From positions 1 through 38,527 of the forward strand of contig VHCZ01000029.1 of assembly GCA_016871535.1 (NCBI GenBank): a DNA stretch of 38,527 bases, read 5' to 3'. Origin of the DNA: Verrucomicrobiota bacterium (GTDB lineage Bacteria; Verrucomicrobiota; Verrucomicrobiia; Limisphaerales; SIBE01). How positions within the stretch are numbered: position 1 is the first letter of the stretch; each line of letters starts with the position of its first letter. This document shows positions 17,011-25,379 of the stretch, one piece after another. A program made the translations under genes and the position numbers. The notes below the pieces were generated by a model, which worked only from the letters and a program-made list of their open reading frames with translations, was not told where the DNA came from and ran no database searches.

Positions 17011-17076
17011 TTGCCTTGAGACTTTCCGGGATTTTGTGCCTCTTGTCTGCTTTATGACTCCTTTGGACGGCCGCGT

Positions 17077-17979
17077 ATGAAACATCTGTTGAGCGTCGAG
17101 CAGCTTTCGCGCGACGCGATCGAACGCATTTTGACCGCGGCAACGGCCTGGAAAGCCGAACGTCGCACACCCTCCCGGCAGCCTCTCGCCGGCCAGACCT
17201 GGGCCTTGTTGTTTTCCAAATCCTCGACGCGCACGCGGGTCTCGTTTGAAGTCGGGATTCGCGAACTCGGCGGCCAGAGCCTCTTTCTGAGCGCCAACGA
17301 CATTCAGTTGGGCCGGGGCGAATTGATCAAAGACACCGCGCGCGTGCTGGGCCGGATGATTCACGGCGCCGTCATCCGCACGTTCGCGCAAGCCGATGTC
17401 GAGGAATTCGCCGCGCATTCCGGCATCCCCACGATCAACGCGCTGACGGACGACGAGCATCCGTGCCAGATTCTCACGGACATTTTCACGTTTCAGGAAA
17501 AGCGCGGACCGATCCAGGGCAAGGTGGTGACGTTCATCGGCGACGGCGCGTGCAACGTGCCGGTCTCATGGATTTTCGCGGCGGCGAAGCTGGGTTTCGA
17601 GTTCCGGATTGCGGCGCCCAGAGCTTTCCAGCCCCCGGCTGCCTTGTTGAACCGGGCCAAAGGAAAAATCTCTTGCACGGAAGATCCGCGTGCCGCCGCC
17701 AAAGGCGCAGACCTCCTCTACACCGACGTCTGGGTCTCGATGGGGAAAGAAGCCGAAGCGGCCGAGCGCATCAAGATCTTAGGCGGGTATCAAATCAATC
17801 AGGCGCTCGTGAAACTTGCCAAACCGGACGCCCTGGTGATGCACTGCCTGCCCGCCTACCGCGGCAAAGAGATCGACGAAGCGACCTTCGAGGCCAACGG
17901 CCAGACCATTTTCGATCAGGCAGAGAACCGGCTGCACGTGCAGAAGGCGATCCTGGATTGGATTGCGGCGTCAGGTTGA
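17077..17979 (+). CDS. argF: Ornithine carbamoyltransferase
   Basis: A 300-residue cytosolic enzyme that makes citrulline from ornithine and carbamoyl phosphate. The carbamoyl-phosphate site STRTR is at 50-54, HPCQ at 128-131, DVWVSMG at 217-223 and the ornithine-side HCLPA at 256-260. All key residues are intact and the length is typical. It begins with ATG 66 bases after argD and is the last gene of this arginine block. Confidence 0.95.
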   Translation: MKHLLSVEQLSRDAIERILTAATAWKAERRTPSRQPLAGQTWALLFSKSSTRTRVSFEVGIRELGGQSLFLSANDIQLGRGELIKDTARVLGRMIHGAVIRTFAQADVEEFAAHSGIPTINALTDDEHPCQILTDIFTFQEKRGPIQGKVVTFIGDGACNVPVSWIFAAAKLGFEFRIAAPRAFQPPAALLNRAKGKISCTEDPRAAAKGADLLYTDVWVSMGKEAEAAERIKILGGYQINQALVKLAKPDALVMHCLPAYRGKEIDEATFEANGQTIFDQAENRLHVQKAILDWIAASG

Positions 17980-17989
17980 TGGGTGTCGA

Positions 17990-18125
17990 GACCCTTAATG
18001 AGCTCCTCGAGTTCGTGGTTCATTTCCAGATACGTGCCGACAACCATCGCCTTGAAGCGGTGCGCCCGCAGGCGTCAAAGTTTGTTTTGGAAGTGATGTT
18101 CGGTGAGCTCCGGCAAGTCATCCAT
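17990..18125 (-). pseudogene. Possible small-gene remnant with an internal stop
   Basis: From the ATG at 18125 the minus strand reads MDDLPELTEHHFQNKL, then a TGA at 18075-18077. It continues in the same frame as RLRAHRFKAMVVGTYLEMNH and ELEELIKGLDTHQ toward the argF end. Composition and helix-like periodicity look protein-like on both sides of the stop. I do not recognise a family. It may be a decayed gene or chance. Confidence 0.2.
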
Positions 18126-18175
18126 GCGCGTTTGGTGGAGGTGATTCAATTCAAGCGTTCAAACGGTCCTGAATC

Positions 18176-19831
18176 TCAACTCGCCGGCTTTGCGTCCGAT
18201 CCGGCAACCTCGCCGATGTGCACCGGTTTGTAGCCGCCGATCGCCTTGAAGTACAGGAGGAGGCACAGGTAAACCAGGGCCATCGTCGCGGGGATGAAGG
18301 AATCCGCAACCAGCGTTTTGCGATCCCCGCTGATGCTCGCTTCATAGACTTTGCGTTCTGTGGCCGACAATTTGTCCAGCGCCGCTTTCGGATCTGTGTT
18401 CCCGGTTTTGGCCAATTCCCCGCGCGCGGTATTCAGTTTCCCCTGCACCTCGCCGAGTTTCTTACCGTCCAAACCTGTGGCCTCGCCAAACACCATGGGC
18501 AGGAATCGGCTCGGATTCTCGGCTTTGTATTGAGCAAACACCGCGGCATCCGCCGTGTTCAAGGCCTCGCCCGCAAAACGGTCTTTGGCGTAGCCGAGAC
18601 CCGGAGCGCCGATCAAGCCGGCCGACATCATCCCGATGCCGCCCATGATGGAAATCGCAACCGCGCCCGTGCGCGGGAAACGGTCCGACGCCACCGCGAG
18701 CATCGTGGGCCAGAAGAAGGTCTTCCCCACCGCATAGACCGTCAACGCGAGCATCGCGCCACCGAAGGACGCGATGCCGCTGGTCAGATTCAGCCCGACA
18801 CACGCCAGGATGGCGCAGGTCAGCAAAATCCCCAGAGGCGACAGCCCAATCCGCTTCTCAATGAAGTCCGCGCAGAACCGCAGCGCGAACATGGTGAAGG
18901 ACGTAAACACGAACAACCACTTGCCTTGCTCGGAGGTCAGAATGTTGCCGGTGATGTTTTGAATCCAGTTGTCCGTGCCGAGTTCCACGGCGCCCACCAG
19001 GGCGTGCGCGACAAAGAGCATAAACAACATCCAGTGGCCGATGGCTCCTTTGGTGATGGCGGCCACCGCGATCAACAGGACGGCGCCTATGATAATTGAG
19101 GAGGCGTTGCCCAATCCGAGGATGCCCTGGCAGAACATCACCAGCAGCCCGCACACGATCAATCCGCCCAGGATTCCAACATCCTTGAACATCTCGCCGA
19201 GACTCAGACCCTTTTCCGACGCTTCCGATTTCGGAAAGTGTTGCCCCAAGAACATGATGCCGTAAACCGCGGCCGGAATAAGGAACAGCGCCATCTGAAC
19301 CTTCCAGTGGATCTGGAACTTGTCGTCCAGCACCCAGCCGCAAGCGCTGCCGAGCACCAGGCCGGCGGGCCAACTGGCGTGCAGGATATTCAAAAAGTGC
19401 GTGCGATTGTGGAAAAACAGCGTCGCCACGAGCGGGTTGGCCACGGCTTCCAAGGTGCCGTTGGCATAGGCGAATAGCCAGGAACCCCAGAAGAGCAATT
19501 GCCGGACGGTTTCTTTGTCCATGTTCGGGTTCGGAGCCAGAGTGACAAAGGCGGACAAGATGTGGAGCGCGAAAGCAGCCACCACCAGCTTGCCGTAGCC
19601 GATTTTATCGCAGATCACGCCGCCAATGATGATCCCGAAGCAGAATCCTGTGAATCCCGCGCCGCTGATATTTCCCAATTCTGTGGCCGTGAACCCGAAC
19701 TCAGCGCCCCAGTTGTCCAGAATGCCGCCGCGAATGGAGAAGCCGACGCCGGCGGCGAGGATGGCCATGAAACCGGCCCAGAGGAGTCGTTTGGCATTGG
19801 CCTCAGTTCCGTTTGCGTTTCCGTTGCTCAT
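18176..19831 (-). CDS. MFS transporter with 12-14 membrane segments
   Basis: A 551-residue inner-membrane transporter. The start at 19831 ([18 protein letters not shown]) is preferred, because the longer frame to 20011 adds an Arg/Thr-rich sequence that overlaps a toxin gene. The first helix ([20 protein letters not shown]) and the [20 protein letters not shown] segment with the D-(K/R)-x-G-(Y/R)-(G/R) loop between helices 2 and 3 are typical of the major facilitator superfamily. A charged soluble insert lies near the C-terminus (about 425-510; [19 protein letters not shown]) before the last membrane helix. Arrangement and loop motifs recall sugar:proton symporters of the FHS type, but the substrate cannot be deduced. 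An oxidoreductase gene lies beyond the neighbouring toxin-antitoxin pair. Confidence 0.82.
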   Translation of the reverse strand: MSNGNANGTEANAKRLLWAGFMAILAAGVGFSIRGGILDNWGAEFGFTATELGNISGAGFTGFCFGIIIGGVICDKIGYGKLVVAAFALHILSAFVTLAPNPNMDKETVRQLLFWGSWLFAYANGTLEAVANPLVATLFFHNRTHFLNILHASWPAGLVLGSACGWVLDDKFQIHWKVQMALFLIPAAVYGIMFLGQHFPKSEASEKGLSLGEMFKDVGILGGLIVCGLLVMFCQGILGLGNASSIIIGAVLLIAVAAITKGAIGHWMLFMLFVAHALVGAVELGTDNWIQNITGNILTSEQGKWLFVFTSFTMFALRFCADFIEKRIGLSPLGILLTCAILACVGLNLTSGIASFGGAMLALTVYAVGKTFFWPTMLAVASDRFPRTGAVAISIMGGIGMMSAGLIGAPGLGYAKDRFAGEALNTADAAVFAQYKAENPSRFLPMVFGEATGLDGKKLGEVQGKLNTARGELAKTGNTDPKAALDKLSATERKVYEASISGDRKTLVADSFIPATMALVYLCLLLYFKAIGGYKPVHIGEVAGSDAKPAS

Positions 19832-19893
19832 AGGATTATTGGTGGTTTGGTTGTGGGTTGGTTGGGTTGGTCTTCGGAGGTGATTCCGTGCGC

Positions 19894-20190
19894 TCAGTAA
19901 ACGTCTTCGTGAGTGCCGATGTCTTGAAGCAAAATGAGTTGTTGTCCCGGTTGATCGCCCGGCTCGATGGTGAAAATTGTCCGACAATCGTATCCGCACG
20001 AGCAGGCCCAACAGCCCAGGAGATGCCCGCGCAACGAGTGCGTCTTGCGTTTGGGGTCAAACGGGTCCAGCCGCGGCCGATCGAGAGCGGCCTCCACTCG
20101 CGCCAACCGTTCCAGGTCGGACCCGATGTAGCGGCGATATGCCCGTCGAAAGCGCCCACTCGGAATGACGACCCAGCGCAGTCCATTCAT
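19894..20190 (-). CDS. RelE/YafQ-type mRNA interferase toxin
   Basis: A 98-residue protein starting at ATG 20190 ([20 protein letters not shown]). The C-terminal pattern [18 protein letters not shown] then [12 protein letters not shown] is diagnostic of the RelE/ParE-superfamily YafQ branch, whose members cleave mRNA on the ribosome. The candidate catalytic residues His51, His56, Asp68, Arg70 and His94 are all present, so it may be active. Its start codon overlaps the stop of the antitoxin gene (ATGA at 20187-20190), indicating translational coupling. Longer frames through this region are shadows. Confidence 0.82.
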   Translation of the reverse strand: MNGLRWVVIPSGRFRRAYRRYIGSDLERLARVEAALDRPRLDPFDPKRKTHSLRGHLLGCWACSCGYDCRTIFTIEPGDQPGQQLILLQDIGTHEDVY

Positions 20191-20429
20191 GGTCTGGGCA
20201 GTCGCAGGCTTCTCCGCAACCGCTGTTTCATCTTTTCGTGAGACTCGATTTTGAGACGACCGGCAGCCAAATCCCGACGCGCTTGGGCGATGTCTGCGGC
20301 CAACTCCTTCCGCCACGTTTCTGCGCGGCGCTTACGCAGCACCTCGATTAACATGTCCTGATCCTCGGGGCTCAAGGCCGAAGCCCGATCAAGCACATCG
20401 CCGAAAGGACTTGTTTTCATACCGGCCAA
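20187..20429 (-). CDS. Antitoxin of the RelE/YafQ-type pair
   Basis: An 80-residue protein with the pattern FGDVLDRASALSPEDQDMLI then EVLRKRRAETWRKELAADIA. This is an N-terminal helix pair followed by a long charged helix, as in small antitoxins of type II systems. It is the upstream partner of the toxin and overlaps it by 4 bases. ATG 20429 or the internal ATG 20420 (MKTSPFGD) could be used. No separate DNA-binding domain is obvious. The usual role, by family, is to neutralise the toxin and repress the operon. Confidence 0.75.
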   Translation of the reverse strand: MAGMKTSPFGDVLDRASALSPEDQDMLIEVLRKRRAETWRKELAADIAQARRDLAAGRLKIESHEKMKQRLRRSLRLPRP

Positions 20430-20436
20430 ACTTCGC

Positions 20437-21561
20437 TCAAATCGTGAACGCCGGCAGCTTCACAATCTGGCCGCCTTTCAACGCCGATTGATGCGCGCAC
20501 AGGCCGACACACGTCCAGTTGGCCGATTGTTTCGCGTTTGGGAATGGATCGCGGTCTTTCACCAGCGCGGTCAAGAACTCATGCACCATGTGCGGATGCG
20601 ATCCGCCGTGGCCGGCCCCTTGCGTGAAGCTGAGGTGTGTCTTCTTCGCCAGGTCATAAACGCCCTTGGTTGTGAAGCGCTGGATCGGTTTGGGCAGCAG
20701 CTTCGCGTAGTCGGGCGCTTTGATCTTCTTGGGAATCTTAGGTTCCGGCAGTTTTGCCGTGTGGAGGACGTGCGGCTCGTGTTCGATGAGCGTCCATTCA
20801 AATGTTCGCTTCGAGCCGTAAACGTCGATGCTCTCCCGATACTGCCGCGCTACGTCGAACAGGGACCGGTAAATGCGGGCGCTCAGGTCGGAGTTTTTGA
20901 ACTTGATGTGCGTGGTTTCCACCGCGAACGGGGAGTTGTATTTCTTGATAAGTTCCTTGCGGATCGTGCCGGAACCGAAACACGAAACGTATTCGGCCGT
21001 GGCTCGTGTCAGGCCGCAGACCGGGCCGACGCAATGCGTCGCGTACCACATCGGCGGGAGGCCGGGCCAGTAATTCGGCCAGCCGTCCATGTCTTGCTGG
21101 TGGCTGGCTTGAAGGAACTGAATTTTGCCCAGCGCGCCCTTCTCGTAGAGTTCCTTGATGTAAAGAAACTCGCGGGCATACACGACGGTCTCCATCATCA
21201 TGTATTTGAGGCCGGTCTTTTTTTGGAGCTCCACGATCTTGCGGCAATCCTCGATTGAGGTCGCCATCGGCACGGTGCACGCGACGTGTTTGCCGGCTTT
21301 CAAGCCTTCGATGGACATCCAGGCGTGATCCGGGATGGGCGAGTTGATGTGGACCACGTCCACGTTCGGGTCGTTGAGCAGTTGGCGGTAATCCGTGAAC
21401 CGTTTTTCCACGCCGAACGCGTCGCCGATCGCTTCCAGCTTTTTGGGATTGCGCTGGCAGATGGCGTACATGCTGGCGTTCGGATGCCGCTGGTAAATGG
21501 GAATAAATTCGGCTCCGAAACCAAGCCCGACGATAGCAACGTTAATCTTCCCTTGGCTCAT
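20437..21561 (-). CDS. Gfo/Idh/MocA family oxidoreductase
   Basis: A 374-residue NAD(P)-dependent oxidoreductase. The N-terminal Rossmann fold starts INVAIVGLGFGAEF (GxGxxG) and runs to about 125. The C-terminal alpha/beta domain includes MMMETVVYAREFLYIKELYE, GPVCGLTRA and GGSHPHMVHEFL. The usual EKP dinucleotide motif reads CTVPMA at the corresponding position (about 95-100), so the Lys that often assists catalysis appears to be missing there. Members act on sugars, inositols or related polyols; the exact substrate is not visible. The N-terminus is ordinary, without a Tat signal. Confidence 0.86.
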   Translation of the reverse strand: MSQGKINVAIVGLGFGAEFIPIYQRHPNASMYAICQRNPKKLEAIGDAFGVEKRFTDYRQLLNDPNVDVVHINSPIPDHAWMSIEGLKAGKHVACTVPMATSIEDCRKIVELQKKTGLKYMMMETVVYAREFLYIKELYEKGALGKIQFLQASHQQDMDGWPNYWPGLPPMWYATHCVGPVCGLTRATAEYVSCFGSGTIRKELIKKYNSPFAVETTHIKFKNSDLSARIYRSLFDVARQYRESIDVYGSKRTFEWTLIEHEPHVLHTAKLPEPKIPKKIKAPDYAKLLPKPIQRFTTKGVYDLAKKTHLSFTQGAGHGGSHPHMVHEFLTALVKDRDPFPNAKQSANWTCVGLCAHQSALKGGQIVKLPAFTI

Positions 21562-21711
21562 GATGGTTGAGGCGGTCGAATTCTGGGCACAAAATCGCTT
21601 CCGGTTCGTTCCTGCAGGAACATGGGCAACGGTAATGCGCGGAATGACACCGTTCTATCGCGAAACTGTCAACGGAAAAGTGCCCGTGATGCCGTGATGG
21701 TCCGTGATGGT

Positions 21712-21773
21712 ATGCCCTCTGTTGAGGGTGGGGCGAGACTCCCGCCGAGCCAATGCCATCGCGAAGAAACCCG
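21712..21773. repeat. Palindromic repeat family R4, partial copy
   Basis: Left half of R4: GCCCTCTGTTGAGGGTGGGG, then CGAGACTCCCGCCGAGCCAA and TGCCATCGCGAAGAAA. The right arm is missing. It lies between the oxidoreductase start and the Uma2 remnant. Confidence 0.8.
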
Positions 21774-21837
21774 TGAAGCCGGTGTCATGCCGGCAGCGTC
21801 TTGCCAAAGGATTAGGTTTGGAGGAATACTCGCGAGC

Positions 21838-22036
21838 ATGGAAGCCGTTCAAAACCCGGTGTTCGTCACGGTCGAAGATTATCTTGCGGGCGAACTGCAG
21901 AGTGAGCTTCGCCATGAGCTATACCCAAATCGAGACGCTGGAGGAATACGTCCTGGTCGCGCAGGACAGAATGGAAGTGACCGTGTTCCACCAGATGGGG
22001 TTTTTCAGTTTCTCCCGGAGGGAGATCAGAGAATAG
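21838..22036 (+). pseudogene. Uma2-family nuclease remnant with central deletion
   Basis: The frame from ATG 21838 reads MEAVQNPVFVTVEDYLAGEL then QSELRHEL, the start of a Uma2 (DUF820) protein. In the next frame, from about 21914, SYTQIETLEEYVLVAQDRME VTVFHQ follows, which matches the C-terminal end of the same family. Everything between (about 90-110 residues, including the catalytic Asp and Glu/Lys positions) is gone, so the product cannot be functional. A GGAGG ribosome binding site survives at 21820-21824. The 22037-22224 stretch after it holds small palindromes only (for example CCCAGCCTTTCAAGGCTGGG at 22037-22056). Confidence 0.75.
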
Positions 22037-22056
22037 CCCAGCCTTTCAAGGCTGGG
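22037..22056. repeat. Perfect small hairpin palindrome
   Basis: A perfect 7-bp stem (CCCAGCC / GGCTGGG) with a six-base loop directly after the Uma2 remnant stop. No T-tract follows, so it is not a typical terminator. Two GTCCC...GGGAC mini-palindromes follow at about 22078-22095 and 22188-22201. Confidence 0.6.
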
Positions 22057-22224
22057 AACGAAAGTGCGTGGGCCGAGTCCCGACGGGACGGCTGATTCAG
22101 GGCTGAGTCCTGCCACTTCGCAAGCGGACCGCCGGCGGCCTCAAGGAATTCGATGCCGAAGCCGGTCTCTGTCATGGAGACTCAACCGTCCCTTCGGGAC
22201 TCGAATAAGTCTGCTCTACAATCC

Positions 22225-23676
22225 TCATCCTCCCAAGGCCGCCGGATCGCTCACGTCCCCTTTGTTGAAATCCACGTATGCCTCGGTCAGATCAGCGGCA
22301 TAGATGACCGCACTGGAGGGGCCGAGATTCAAGTGGATGTGGAGGTCGAATTCCTTCGCGGCCACGGCGGCGCAAAGCGCTTTGAATGGCGTCCGCGTGG
22401 GCTGGCCGCGTTCGAGGGAATAAATCAGTTTGCGGCTGCCCGGAGCGCTATAGGCAATATCAACCTTGTCTTCGACCACCGTCGCGGCGCTGTAGCCAAG
22501 GGCATCGATGATGCGGCCCCAATTCGGGTCGCCCCCGTTCCAACTCGTTTTGACGAGGGCGCTGTTGGCGACGGCGCGGGCGGCGGCGGCGGCCTCGGCA
22601 AACGATTTCGCGCCGTTCACACGCACGGTGACGAAGCGGGAGACGCCCTCGCCGTCGCGCACGATCATCTTGGCGAGTTCGAGGCAGACGTGGTTCAGGG
22701 CAGATTGGAAGCACGCCGGGCTGCGCAATTGCGGACTGCGGATTGCGGATTGCGGGCTTTCAGAAATGAGCCTCCTCATGTCGGCGGCTGCGATTCGGGG
22801 ATTTCCGGCCAGGCCGTTCGCCAGCACGAGCACGGTGTCGTTGGTGCTCATGTCGCCATCGACCGTAATGCGGTTGAAACTGTTGGCCACGGCTTCGTTG
22901 AGCGCAAGTTGAAGGGCCTTGGGTTCAATCGCGGCGTCAGTGGTAATGAAACACAGCATCGTGGCATGGAGCGGGACCGCCGCGGGACGCTCGCCCGTCG
23001 CGCTCATCCCGGGTTGAATCATGCCTGCGCCTTTGCACACGCCGGCAATTCGGGCGCTGTGACCGCCGAGTGGGAACTCAACCGCGATTTGCTTGGGCCG
23101 CGTGTCGCTGGTCATGATCGCCTCGGCGACGTGGCACCCACTTTCGCCAGAAGCGCCCAACACCTTCGCCGCCGCCTCAATCCCGCGCTTCACATTGGCC
23201 ATCGGCAGCGTCACGCCGATGCGTCCCGTGGACGCGACGAAGACGTGCGCAACTGGAATCGCACCGCGGCGTTCGTGAGAACGCGGACGTTTTCCGTCGG
23301 AAGAGCGAAGCGACCGCGAACAAACGTTCGCGGCGACGGCTTGAGCCGTTAGCCGGGCCATTTCCTGGGCATCCTTCAAACCTTGTTTGCCGGTGCACGC
23401 ATTCGCGTTGCCAGAATTCACCACAATGGCTTGCGCCGTTCCTTGCTTCACATGTTCGAGGCAAACCTTGACCGGCGCGGCGCAGACCTGGTTTGTGGTG
23501 AACAAACCCGCGACCGTGGCGGGAACTTCCGAGACGATCAAGGCCAGGTCGCGCTTTTTTCCTTTGTTTGAGCCCTTGCCAGTGCCGAGGCGCTTGATGT
23601 CGCAAAACACGCCGCTCGCGAGGAAGCCCTTGGGCGCGGTGATAGAGCCGGAGATTTGTTGGAGTGAACCTTTCAT
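22225..23676 (-). CDS. argJ: Bifunctional ornithine acetyltransferase / N-acetylglutamate synthase with in-frame insertions
   Basis: A 483-residue enzyme that moves acetyl groups from N-acetylornithine to glutamate. I start at ATG 23676 (MKGSLQQISGSITAPKGF); the longer frame to 23751 encodes repeat sequence. Conserved parts: VVNSGNANACTG, VASTGRIG, KGAGMIQPGM, ATMLCFITTDA with the self-cleavage Ala238-Thr239, NSFNRITVDGDMSTNDTVL and TSWNGGDPNWGRI. Three stretches are absent from normal ArgJ: residues about 119-143 (Arg-rich SRSLRSSDGKRPRSHERRG), 225-237 (SATGERPAAVPLH, directly before the cleavage site) and 305-322 (from a 7-bp tandem repeat). The length exceeds the usual ~400. It is upstream of no other gene; argC lies on the same strand, 97 bases further upstream. 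Confidence 0.9.
   Translation of the reverse strand: MKGSLQQISGSITAPKGFLASGVFCDIKRLGTGKGSNKGKKRDLALIVSEVPATVAGLFTTNQVCAAPVKVCLEHVKQGTAQAIVVNSGNANACTGKQGLKDAQEMARLTAQAVAANVCSRSLRSSDGKRPRSHERRGAIPVAHVFVASTGRIGVTLPMANVKRGIEAAAKVLGASGESGCHVAEAIMTSDTRPKQIAVEFPLGGHSARIAGVCKGAGMIQPGMSATGERPAAVPLHATMLCFITTDAAIEPKALQLALNEAVANSFNRITVDGDMSTNDTVLVLANGLAGNPRIAAADMRRLISESPQSAIRSPQLRSPACFQSALNHVCLELAKMIVRDGEGVSRFVTVRVNGAKSFAEAAAAARAVANSALVKTSWNGGDPNWGRIIDALGYSAATVVEDKVDIAYSAPGSRKLIYSLERGQPTRTPFKALCAAVAAKEFDLHIHLNLGPSSAVIYAADLTEAYVDFNKGDVSDPAALGG
22729..22756. repeat. Four 7-bp tandem units inside argJ
   Basis: The plus strand reads TTGCGGA, CTGCGGA, TTGCGGA, TTGCGGG. It encodes the SPQSAIRSPQLRS stretch of ArgJ on the minus strand. 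A heptamer unit changes frame with each copy gained or lost unless three move together. Confidence 0.8.
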
Positions 23677-23773
23677 CAAATTTGATTCTCTATCCGTGCT
23701 TTCCGTGTGATCCGTGGTTGCTCGGTTCCGGCTGCGTCGGGCTGTGTTCATCCGCAGTTTCCCTCGTTCCAGG

Positions 23774-24832
23774 TTAAGTCAAACCCGCTGTTTCCGGATA
23801 TCCGTGCATGATGTTAAAGCATTGGATGGCCTGGCCGCTCGCGCCTTTCACAATGTTGTCCTCGGCGCTCATCACGATCAGCCGGCCCGTGCGTGGATCG
23901 AGGCGCCAGGCGATTTCGATGACGTTCGTTCCGGCGACATTCTTGGTGTCGGGCAGGGCCTTGCCTTCGAGCACACGAACGAACGGTTCGCTCGCGTAAG
24001 CCCGCCGGTAACAAGCCGTGATCGCGGCGTTCAATTCGGCGGTCTTTGCGCCATCAGCGGCGTGCTCGGCCGGCGCCAGGTAAAGCGTCGTGAGAATTCC
24101 GCGATTCACGGGGATCAGGTGCGGCGTGAATTGAATGACGATTTTCTCGCCCGCCGCTGCCGAGAGTTCCTGTTCGATCTCGGAAAGATGCCGGTGCTTG
24201 GGGAGGCCGTAGGGCCGGACGCTCTCGTTGCATTCCACGAACAGGTAATCGAGTTCCGCCTTGCGCCCCGCGCCGCTGACACCGCTCAGGGCATCGGCGA
24301 TGATGCTCGTGGAGCGAATGAGTTTTTGCCGCAGCAACGGAAGCGTGGGGAGCAGAATGCTGGTTGGATAACAGCCCGGGCAAGCCACGAGCGTGGCCGT
24401 CTTGATCGCAGTGCGATTCCATTCGGGCAGGCCATAGACCGCTTCCTTCAGCAATTCCGGCGCGGGATGTTCGTGCGCGTAAAATTCCTGATATACGGCG
24501 GGGTCTTTGACGCGAAAGTCCGCGCTCAGATCGAGCACGCGGCAGCCGAGCTTCAAAAGCGGAACGGCGTATTCCGCCGCGACGCCGTGCGGGAGGGCCA
24601 GAAAAACCGCTTCCGCTTGCCTGGCCAGCACCTCGGCGTTGGGTTCCGCAAACCTCAATTCCCCGGCCCGGGGGTAATGGGCGAATCTTGGGAAAACCTG
24701 GGCGACTGACTGGCCCGCATACTGCCGGGAAGTCAGCGCGACCAACTCGGCCTGCGGATGCAGCAAGAGCAGCCGGACGAGTTCCTCGCCCGTGTATCCG
24801 GACGCGCCGACGATGGCGACTCTAGTTTTCAT
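23774..24832 (-). CDS. argC: N-acetyl-gamma-glutamyl-phosphate reductase
   Basis: A 352-residue NADPH-dependent reductase forming N-acetylglutamate semialdehyde. The nucleotide-binding VGASGYTGEELVRLL is at 8-22, DLSADFR at 101-107, and the catalytic cysteine (Cys154) in CPGCYPT. The late GKALPDTKNVAGTN and SAEDNIVKGASGQAIQ blocks are typical. Length and start (MKTRVAIVGASGYTG) are normal. It precedes argJ on the minus strand, so these two are likely cotranscribed, while argB, argD and argF are in a separate plus-strand block. Confidence 0.95.
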   Translation of the reverse strand: MKTRVAIVGASGYTGEELVRLLLLHPQAELVALTSRQYAGQSVAQVFPRFAHYPRAGELRFAEPNAEVLARQAEAVFLALPHGVAAEYAVPLLKLGCRVLDLSADFRVKDPAVYQEFYAHEHPAPELLKEAVYGLPEWNRTAIKTATLVACPGCYPTSILLPTLPLLRQKLIRSTSIIADALSGVSGAGRKAELDYLFVECNESVRPYGLPKHRHLSEIEQELSAAAGEKIVIQFTPHLIPVNRGILTTLYLAPAEHAADGAKTAELNAAITACYRRAYASEPFVRVLEGKALPDTKNVAGTNVIEIAWRLDPRTGRLIVMSAEDNIVKGASGQAIQCFNIMHGYPETAGLT

Positions 24833-24923
24833 GCGCCGTGTGATAGCCAGTTAAACCTGAAATCCGAAGCACGAAATCCGAAATCCGAAACAAATCCATC
24901 TGAATTCGCTTCGGCCCGGCCAA

Positions 24924-24957
24924 CAAAAAGCCCCGCCGGAGTCAACCAGCGGGGCTC
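24924..24957 (-). terminator. Rho-independent terminator after rpsI
   Basis: On the minus strand, 18 bases after the rpsI stop, AGCCCCGCTGG pairs with CCGGCGGGGCT across a TTGACT loop, followed by TTTTTGTT. This strong GC stem plus T-tract is the clearest terminator in the window and closes the rplM-rpsI operon. Confidence 0.88.
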
Positions 24958-24974
24958 GACAAATTCTGTTCCGT

Positions 24975-25370
24975 TTAGCGTTTGCTGTATTGGAATCGTT
25001 TGCGAGCGCCGGGTTGACCGTACTTCTTGCGTTCGCGCATGCGCGGATCACGCGTCAGCAGGCCTTCGCTGCGCAAGGCCGAACGAAAATTGGCGTCCGA
25101 CGCCAGGAGCGCGCGCGCAATCCCGTGGCGCACGGCGCCGGCTTGCCCGGTCAGCCCGCCGCCGGTCACGTTGACGCGCACGTCGAATTTGGTCGTCGTC
25201 TCCGTGCGCGCCAGCGGCTGCAAAACCATCGTCCGCTGGGCTTCAATCACAAAGTAGCTTTCAAACGGCCGGCCATTGATCGTGATTTTGCCGGAGCCGG
25301 GAGCAAGGCGCACGCGGGCCACGGCGCTCTTGCGCCGGCCGGTGCCGAGGTACTCAGTCGTTTGTGCCAT
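24975..25370 (-). CDS. rpsI: 30S ribosomal protein S9
   Basis: A 131-residue ribosomal protein. [20 protein letters not shown] at the N-terminus and [20 protein letters not shown] then RKRFQYSKR at the C-terminus are the family signatures, including the final KR that reaches the ribosomal P site. It begins 9 bases after the rplM stop and is followed by a terminator at 24924-24957. Confidence 0.97.
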   Translation of the reverse strand: MAQTTEYLGTGRRKSAVARVRLAPGSGKITINGRPFESYFVIEAQRTMVLQPLARTETTTKFDVRVNVTGGGLTGQAGAVRHGIARALLASDANFRSALRSEGLLTRDPRMRERKKYGQPGARKRFQYSKR

Positions 25371-25379
25371 AGCTGAATC

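Noticed and set aside
17463-18233. 256-codon plus frame in argF and beyond
   Set aside because: Out-of-frame shadow of argF; no recognisable domain.
19836-20186. 116-codon minus frame in the toxin region
   Set aside because: Out of frame with the RelE/YafQ-type toxin, which has the diagnostic GYDCR and DIGTHEDVY motifs.
22729-22756. Possible CRISPR-like repeat
   Set aside because: Contiguous 7-bp tandem units without spacers; part of argJ. No CRISPR array or cas gene is present in the window.
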